From a bacterium (GTDB lineage: Bacteria; Spirochaetota; UBA4802; UBA5550): DNA of 9,193 bases. Below the pieces are notes generated by a model, which had not been told where the DNA came from, searched no databases, and saw only the letters and a program-made list of their open reading frames with translations. A program made the translations under genes and the position numbers. The stretch lies in assembly GCA_024224995.1 (NCBI GenBank), contig JAAENB010001321.1, positions 1-9,193 of the forward strand. The letters are read 5' to 3'. Below, piece after piece: positions 6,071 through 9,193 of the stretch (position 1 is its first letter; every line of letters begins with the position of its first letter).

Positions 6071-6859
6071 TTACCGTCGTGGTTTAAAGATCTTCGTAGG
6101 AAACTTCTTCCCGGTAATCCAGTTTGTAACCACTGTGTCATCTAATAAAATATTACAGAGGAGGCGGTATTTGGAGTCCCGGAGCGGGGAGGGGGCGGTT
6201 ATTGCCTGCTCAGTTACTGCAAGGGGCGGTTTGTAATAAGAGGCGTGAAGGAAATACGTTAAAGAACCTGTTTTAATTATAAACCCCGTATGCTTGTCAA
6301 GGCCAACGATGAATATACCCCGGGGCATTGGCTCAAGGCTGCCGTTGAATTTTTCAATAGAGGCGTTGCTGTAATGGAATTGGATCTTTTTTTTCGTGGT
6401 AAACGTGTCGATAATGCAGCTTGCCGGCTGCTGCGCGAGGCGAACCCGGTTGATTCTAAAACCGGCGTGGCGGAGCAGAGTAGTGACAAAATAACCGCAG
6501 GCGATAGTTCCTTCCTGGGGTTTGCTGCTGGAACCGTAGAAATTCCAGGGGGTGCCAGGCCAGAATTTGGACAGGTCAATGACGCTGTCCGTAATACAGG
6601 CGCGGGCCTGAGCAAGAACAGCCTGTCGATCCCCGGAGTTATTTTTCCGGAGAGTTTTACGGTATCGCTTATGGAATTGTTTCCGTGATTGTTCAATTTC
6701 GTTTTTAACGTTCTCGTATTCCTCAAGAAGAGCTTGCTGAGCAAACTGCTTTTGCCGCGGAGTAAGCTCCGGTTTGGGAGCCGGTTCTTTGGCGCAATGG
6801 GAGAGCGTTATGCTCAGGATCAGGAGTATCAGCGTGTATCTTATATTTAATTTTTTCAT
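6071..6859 (-). CDS. Putative lipoprotein with NlpC/P60-like cysteine peptidase fold
   Basis: The product has 262 residues from the ATG at 6859. A TTG start 30 bp upstream is possible but would push the signal peptide inward. Residues 1-22 look like a lipoprotein signal: KK, a hydrophobic run (9-19), then LSHC with Cys22. The His before the Cys is atypical. A charged, probably coiled segment (33-75) follows, then the conserved-looking core: PGTPWNFYG (101-109), TIACGYFVTTLLRHAGF (118-134), INRVRLAQQ (136-144), DKHTGFII (188-195) and YFLHASYY (202-209). Cys121, His190 and His205 occur in the order of the NlpC/P60 catalytic Cys, His and third residue, so a peptidoglycan or peptide amidase is suggested, not proven. 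No Shine-Dalgarno is seen, and the start lies 33 nt after the creC stop, so translation may depend on creC. Probably the third gene of the creBC operon. Confidence 0.62.
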   Translation of the reverse strand: MKKLNIRYTLILLILSITLSHCAKEPAPKPELTPRQKQFAQQALLEEYENVKNEIEQSRKQFHKRYRKTLRKNNSGDRQAVLAQARACITDSVIDLSKFWPGTPWNFYGSSSKPQEGTIACGYFVTTLLRHAGFRINRVRLAQQPASCIIDTFTTKKKIQFHYSNASIEKFNGSLEPMPRGIFIVGLDKHTGFIIKTGSLTYFLHASYYKPPLAVTEQAITAPSPLRDSKYRLLCNILLDDTVVTNWITGKKFPTKIFKPRR

Positions 6860-6873
6860 CGTTTGACAGGAGA

Positions 6874-6915
6874 AATGCTCAATGCTCAATTGTCAATTAT
6901 TAATTGTTAATGAAA
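6874..6915. repeat. Degenerate heptamer tandem array across the creC stop codon
   Basis: Six consecutive 7-bp units can be read on the plus strand: AATGCTC, AATGCTC, AATTGTC, AATTATT, AATTGTT and a partly matching AATGAAA. The first two are identical and the rest drift. The array encodes the last residues of CreC (LTINN) and fills the gap to the lipoprotein gene, so creC's present C-terminus is partly repeat-derived. Short heptanucleotide arrays are known in some bacterial genomes. Confidence 0.6.
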
Positions 6916-8323
6916 GGAGAGCGCATACGCCGGTGTGGGGATTGTTTTTGACTTCAAGGGTGCCGTTGTGGAGGGAGGCAACCTCGCGGGCAAAGGGCAG
7001 GCCAAGGCCCGTGCTTTTTTTGCCGCTCTCTTTGCGGGGAAGGGAATAAAATTTATCGAATATTTTATCTTCGGCATAAACCGGGATTCCTTCACCATTG
7101 TCACGGATGGAAACGGAAAGAACAGAGTCCGAAATTTCGGAGGATATTTCAATTGTTCCTTCTTGAGGGGTAAATTGAATGGCATTGTGCACCAGGTTTG
7201 CCAGGGCGTGGCGGAGCAAAAACCGTTCTCCCGGCGCGGAATGGGACCGGTCCACGGAGTGTATCACCTCAATATTTTTTTTTGTAAGCTGGGGAGAAAA
7301 ACTTTCCAGGATATCGGAAGTGAGCTCGTGTATGGAGACCGGCTCAACGTCTTTTAAGGTGTCCCTGCTTTCTATCGATGAAAGCTCAAGAAGCTTTTGT
7401 ATGATCGCTTCAATCCGTTCCGATTCAGTAAGAATATTCCGGTAAAACTTTTTTTTCTGCTCCTCCGGCATCTCTTCTCCCAGGAGCTCTGCCGCGCCCC
7501 GGATAGACGACAGAGGACTTTTGAGCTCATGGGTGAGCGCCTGGATGTATTGTTCTATATATTTTTTACCCCGGAGCTCTTCCCAGAGCTCTTCAAAAGC
7601 AATACCCAGGTCCCGCATTTCGGTCCTTCCCAGTTTGGGAAACCCGGCCCGTTTGTCTTCTTTCAGGGATTTAACATAATTAATGAGCTGGGTAATGGGC
7701 CGGCTTATCCACACCGAAAGAATATAGAGCAGGATAATAAAAGCCACGCACGTAAGTATTCCGGCGATAATGATATTGCGTTTGGCCAGTTCAATAAAAA
7801 GGGTGACACTGTCTGTTGGTTTTACAACCGTAATTACTCCAACCCGTTTATTGTTATGCTTTATCGGAGCCGCCACATAGAGGGAACTGGTAGAAGGGTC
7901 GTCCGGGTTTTCCCTGGATGAGCGGGCACCGTATTTGCCTTTCAGGGTAAGATATACATCATTCCATTGGGAATAGTCTTTTCCTTCATCCAGGCCCCGT
8001 GAGTCGTACAGAACCATGCCCGTATGATCGGTAACATAGACATAGAGCGTGGCCCTGGTTTTATACAATCCGAATATTTTCGTAGATAATTTTTTTTTCA
8101 ATACCCCGGTACAGGCTTTTTCCAAAACCGAAAAATTTATTGTGTCACCGCGTATTTCCGATTCAAGTAACGAGGCCAGGAGATGAGCCGTATCATTCAG
8201 TGATTCTTCAACCGCTTCAAGATACCGGGGACGGATGTCGGTAATAACAAAGTCGCCCAGGAAATAGAACCCTGCGATGTAGATGCAAAAAAAACTGATT
8301 AGAATCCGGGTCTGGATCTTCAT
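6893..8323 (-). CDS. creC: CreC-type sensor histidine kinase
   Basis: The product has 476 residues (E. coli CreC is 474). It has a first membrane helix (about 7-27), a periplasmic sensor domain (28-182), a second helix (184-206), HAMP (207-255), HisKA and HATPase_c. The sensor domain carries CreC-specific wording: YVYVTDHTGMVLYDS (94-108), DYSQWNDVYLTLKGKYGARS (116-135) and SLYVAAPI (147-154). The H-box is ALTHELKSP with phospho-acceptor His265. The N-box has Asn380 (LVHNAIQF), G1 is DNGEGI (408-413), the F-box is FDKFY (422-426) and G2 is STGLGL (437-442). All catalytic motifs are intact. Its ATG overlaps the creB stop by 4 bp (ATGA), so the two are translationally coupled. The signal is not settled even in E. 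coli; carbon metabolism and peptidoglycan damage (PBP4 loss) have been linked to Cre systems. Confidence 0.93.
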   Translation of the reverse strand: MKIQTRILISFFCIYIAGFYFLGDFVITDIRPRYLEAVEESLNDTAHLLASLLESEIRGDTINFSVLEKACTGVLKKKLSTKIFGLYKTRATLYVYVTDHTGMVLYDSRGLDEGKDYSQWNDVYLTLKGKYGARSSRENPDDPSTSSLYVAAPIKHNNKRVGVITVVKPTDSVTLFIELAKRNIIIAGILTCVAFIILLYILSVWISRPITQLINYVKSLKEDKRAGFPKLGRTEMRDLGIAFEELWEELRGKKYIEQYIQALTHELKSPLSSIRGAAELLGEEMPEEQKKKFYRNILTESERIEAIIQKLLELSSIESRDTLKDVEPVSIHELTSDILESFSPQLTKKNIEVIHSVDRSHSAPGERFLLRHALANLVHNAIQFTPQEGTIEISSEISDSVLSVSIRDNGEGIPVYAEDKIFDKFYSLPRKESGKKSTGLGLPFAREVASLHNGTLEVKNNPHTGVCALLSLTINN

Positions 8324-9036
8324 AGTTTTTCCCGTAAGGCATACCCAACTCCGCGATGGGTTTCTATTGGATCAACATCGGGATTTACCGCTTTTAATTT
8401 GGCCCGGATGGTTTTTATGTGAGCGTCCACGGTTCTGTCGAAGCTTTCTTCCGGTTCTTCCCAGACCATGTCCATGATGGTATCACGGGAGAAGACCCAT
8501 CCCGGTTTTCCAATGAAGAGGCAGAGAATTTCATATTCGTATCGCGAGAGGCTCAATTTTTCTCCGCAGTAGGAGATCTGGCGTTTGTTTTTATCGACCT
8601 CAAATATTGTTCCGGGAGTACTTTCACTAAGAGAAGCCTGTGCCGGTTCCTCTTGAGGCTTTTTCCCGCTGTCACTGCTTCGCCGCAGTACGGCCTTGAT
8701 CCGCGCGGTCAGTTCTCGGGGACTGAAGGGCTTTACTACGTAGTCGTCGGCACCCAGTTCCAGGCCAAGCACCCGGTCGATTTCCTCGCTGCGGGCCGTT
8801 AAAAAAAGTACGGGCACTTCGGAAGTTTTACGGATCTCTTTTATTAATTCAAACCCCGAAATATCGGGCAGGCCAACGTCCAGGAGGATGAGATCAATTG
8901 ACTCCTGGTTCAGCTTTTCCAGGGCACCCTCACCAGTGCTTGTCCGGAAAGAGTTGAATCCTTCGGTTGTAAGGGCATAGGTTATGGTATCGGCAATGCC
9001 GGGCTCGTCTTCTACAATAAGGATTGTTTTTTTCAT
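8320..9036 (-). CDS. creB: CreB-type response regulator (OmpR class)
   Basis: The product has 238 residues (E. coli CreB is 229). The receiver domain spans 1-118, with acidic ED (9-10), phospho-acceptor Asp53 in LLDVGLPDISGFEL, Thr80 and Lys102. The C-terminal winged helix begins at about 142. Stretches nearly the same as E. coli CreB include VLFLTARSEE, GLELGADDYVVKPFSPRE and the recognition-helix region FDRTVDAHIKTIRAKLKAVNP. This helix conservation is why a TTCAC-type site is expected. AAGGTGA (9041-9047) lies 5 bp before the ATG. The upstream 131-bp repeat begins only 22 bp before the start codon, so the promoter must lie within or beyond that repeat. No cre-tag is visible upstream in the remaining sequence, so autoregulation is not supported here. 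Confidence 0.95.
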   Translation of the reverse strand: MKKTILIVEDEPGIADTITYALTTEGFNSFRTSTGEGALEKLNQESIDLILLDVGLPDISGFELIKEIRKTSEVPVLFLTARSEEIDRVLGLELGADDYVVKPFSPRELTARIKAVLRRSSDSGKKPQEEPAQASLSESTPGTIFEVDKNKRQISYCGEKLSLSRYEYEILCLFIGKPGWVFSRDTIMDMVWEEPEESFDRTVDAHIKTIRAKLKAVNPDVDPIETHRGVGYALREKL

Positions 9037-9058
9037 TGGATCACCTTACTCCTTCTCT

Positions 9059-9189
9059 CAAGAAACTAAATTTTGCTTGTGCGCGGGCCTTGAAGTAGTA
9101 TGGGCTCTTTGGATTGCTCCGGAACTCGCTCCGCTCAAACAGTCCTCACAACCCAAAGAGCCCATACTACTTCCAGGCCAGATGCAGCT
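9059..9189 (+). repeat. 131-bp dispersed repeat with internal hairpin, copy 2
   Basis: This is the second direct copy of 5720-5850. Its hairpin arms are 9086-9112 and 9153-9179; one of the four differences (9091) creates a single mismatch in the left arm. The core loop is 9120-9152. It sits immediately upstream of creB. Transcription of creB from an outside promoter would place this hairpin in the mRNA leader. Similarity ends about 4 bases before the window edge. Confidence 0.9.
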
Positions 9190-9193
9190 CGCA

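Noticed and set aside
5716..6141. Open frames on both strands through the hairpin cluster
   Set aside because: Both strands give similar short peptides because the DNA is an inverted repeat. The frames run through repeat arms into the lipoprotein gene and have no recognisable domain.
6867..6910. Plus-strand AGGAG with ATG and a short frame
   Set aside because: It gives only 11 codons, lies in the heptamer array antisense to creC, and resembles no leader peptide.
5720..9189. CRISPR array
   Set aside because: The core recurs only three times, in both orientations, with no regular spacer length and no cas genes.
9037..9193. CreB autoregulatory site upstream of creB
   Set aside because: No pair of TTCAC/TTCAT pentamers with a 6-bp spacer is present on either strand in this stretch.

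Overview
The window holds a Cre-type (CreB-CreC-CreD) two-component envelope-stress locus, with all confident genes on the minus strand. The organism looks like a Gram-negative, diderm bacterium of moderate GC: there is a CreC-type sensor with a periplasmic domain, a probable lipoprotein, and clear Shine-Dalgarno sites. The hairpin loop sequence around GAACTCGCTCCGCTC and the loose lipobox would fit a spirochaete-like lineage, but this is only a guess from sequence style.

Layout from left to right. Positions 1-482 are AT-rich. They may hold the first 19 codons of a minus-strand glycosyltransferase, a small terminator-like hairpin, and a short plus-strand reading frame with no normal start codon. 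Positions 483-2195 encode a NodU/CmcH-family O-carbamoyltransferase with its own promoter. Positions 2196-2559 are intergenic and carry a long nested hairpin (2340-2445). Positions 2560-4077 encode a polytopic DUF4173-type membrane protein, and 4189-5505 encode a CreD homologue. Positions 5506-6070 (565 bp, no gene) hold the creD promoter and then a cluster of repeats: a GC-rich palindromic element, a 131-bp repeat containing a 27-bp-arm hairpin, two mini-hairpins, and a 36-bp-arm hairpin. Next come an NlpC/P60-like lipoprotein (6071-6859), creC (6893-8323) and creB (8320-9036). A second copy of the 131-bp repeat (9059-9189) ends the window.

How it works together. CreC probably senses an envelope or metabolic cue and phosphorylates CreB. 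The DNA-binding helix of this CreB closely resembles that of E. coli CreB as I remember it. The E. coli CreB site is a direct repeat, TTCAC-N6-TTCAC. Two places in the window carry three such pentamers (TTCAC/TTCAT) in exact 11-bp steps on the minus strand: 5568-5594 upstream of creD and 4158-4184 upstream of the DUF4173 gene. In both, the third pentamer lies exactly 15 bp from a TATAAT-like -10 box. This makes creD and the DUF4173 gene the predicted direct targets, each with its own promoter. The lipoprotein gene follows creC closely and is probably in the creBC operon.

The most notable points are the two matching triple operators, the assignment of a DUF4173 protein to a CreB regulon, a putative NlpC/P60-like lipoprotein in the creBC operon, and the repeats. 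The 131-bp direct repeats bracket creB-creC-lipoprotein. Hairpins with unrelated arms share the same core loop in opposite orientation.
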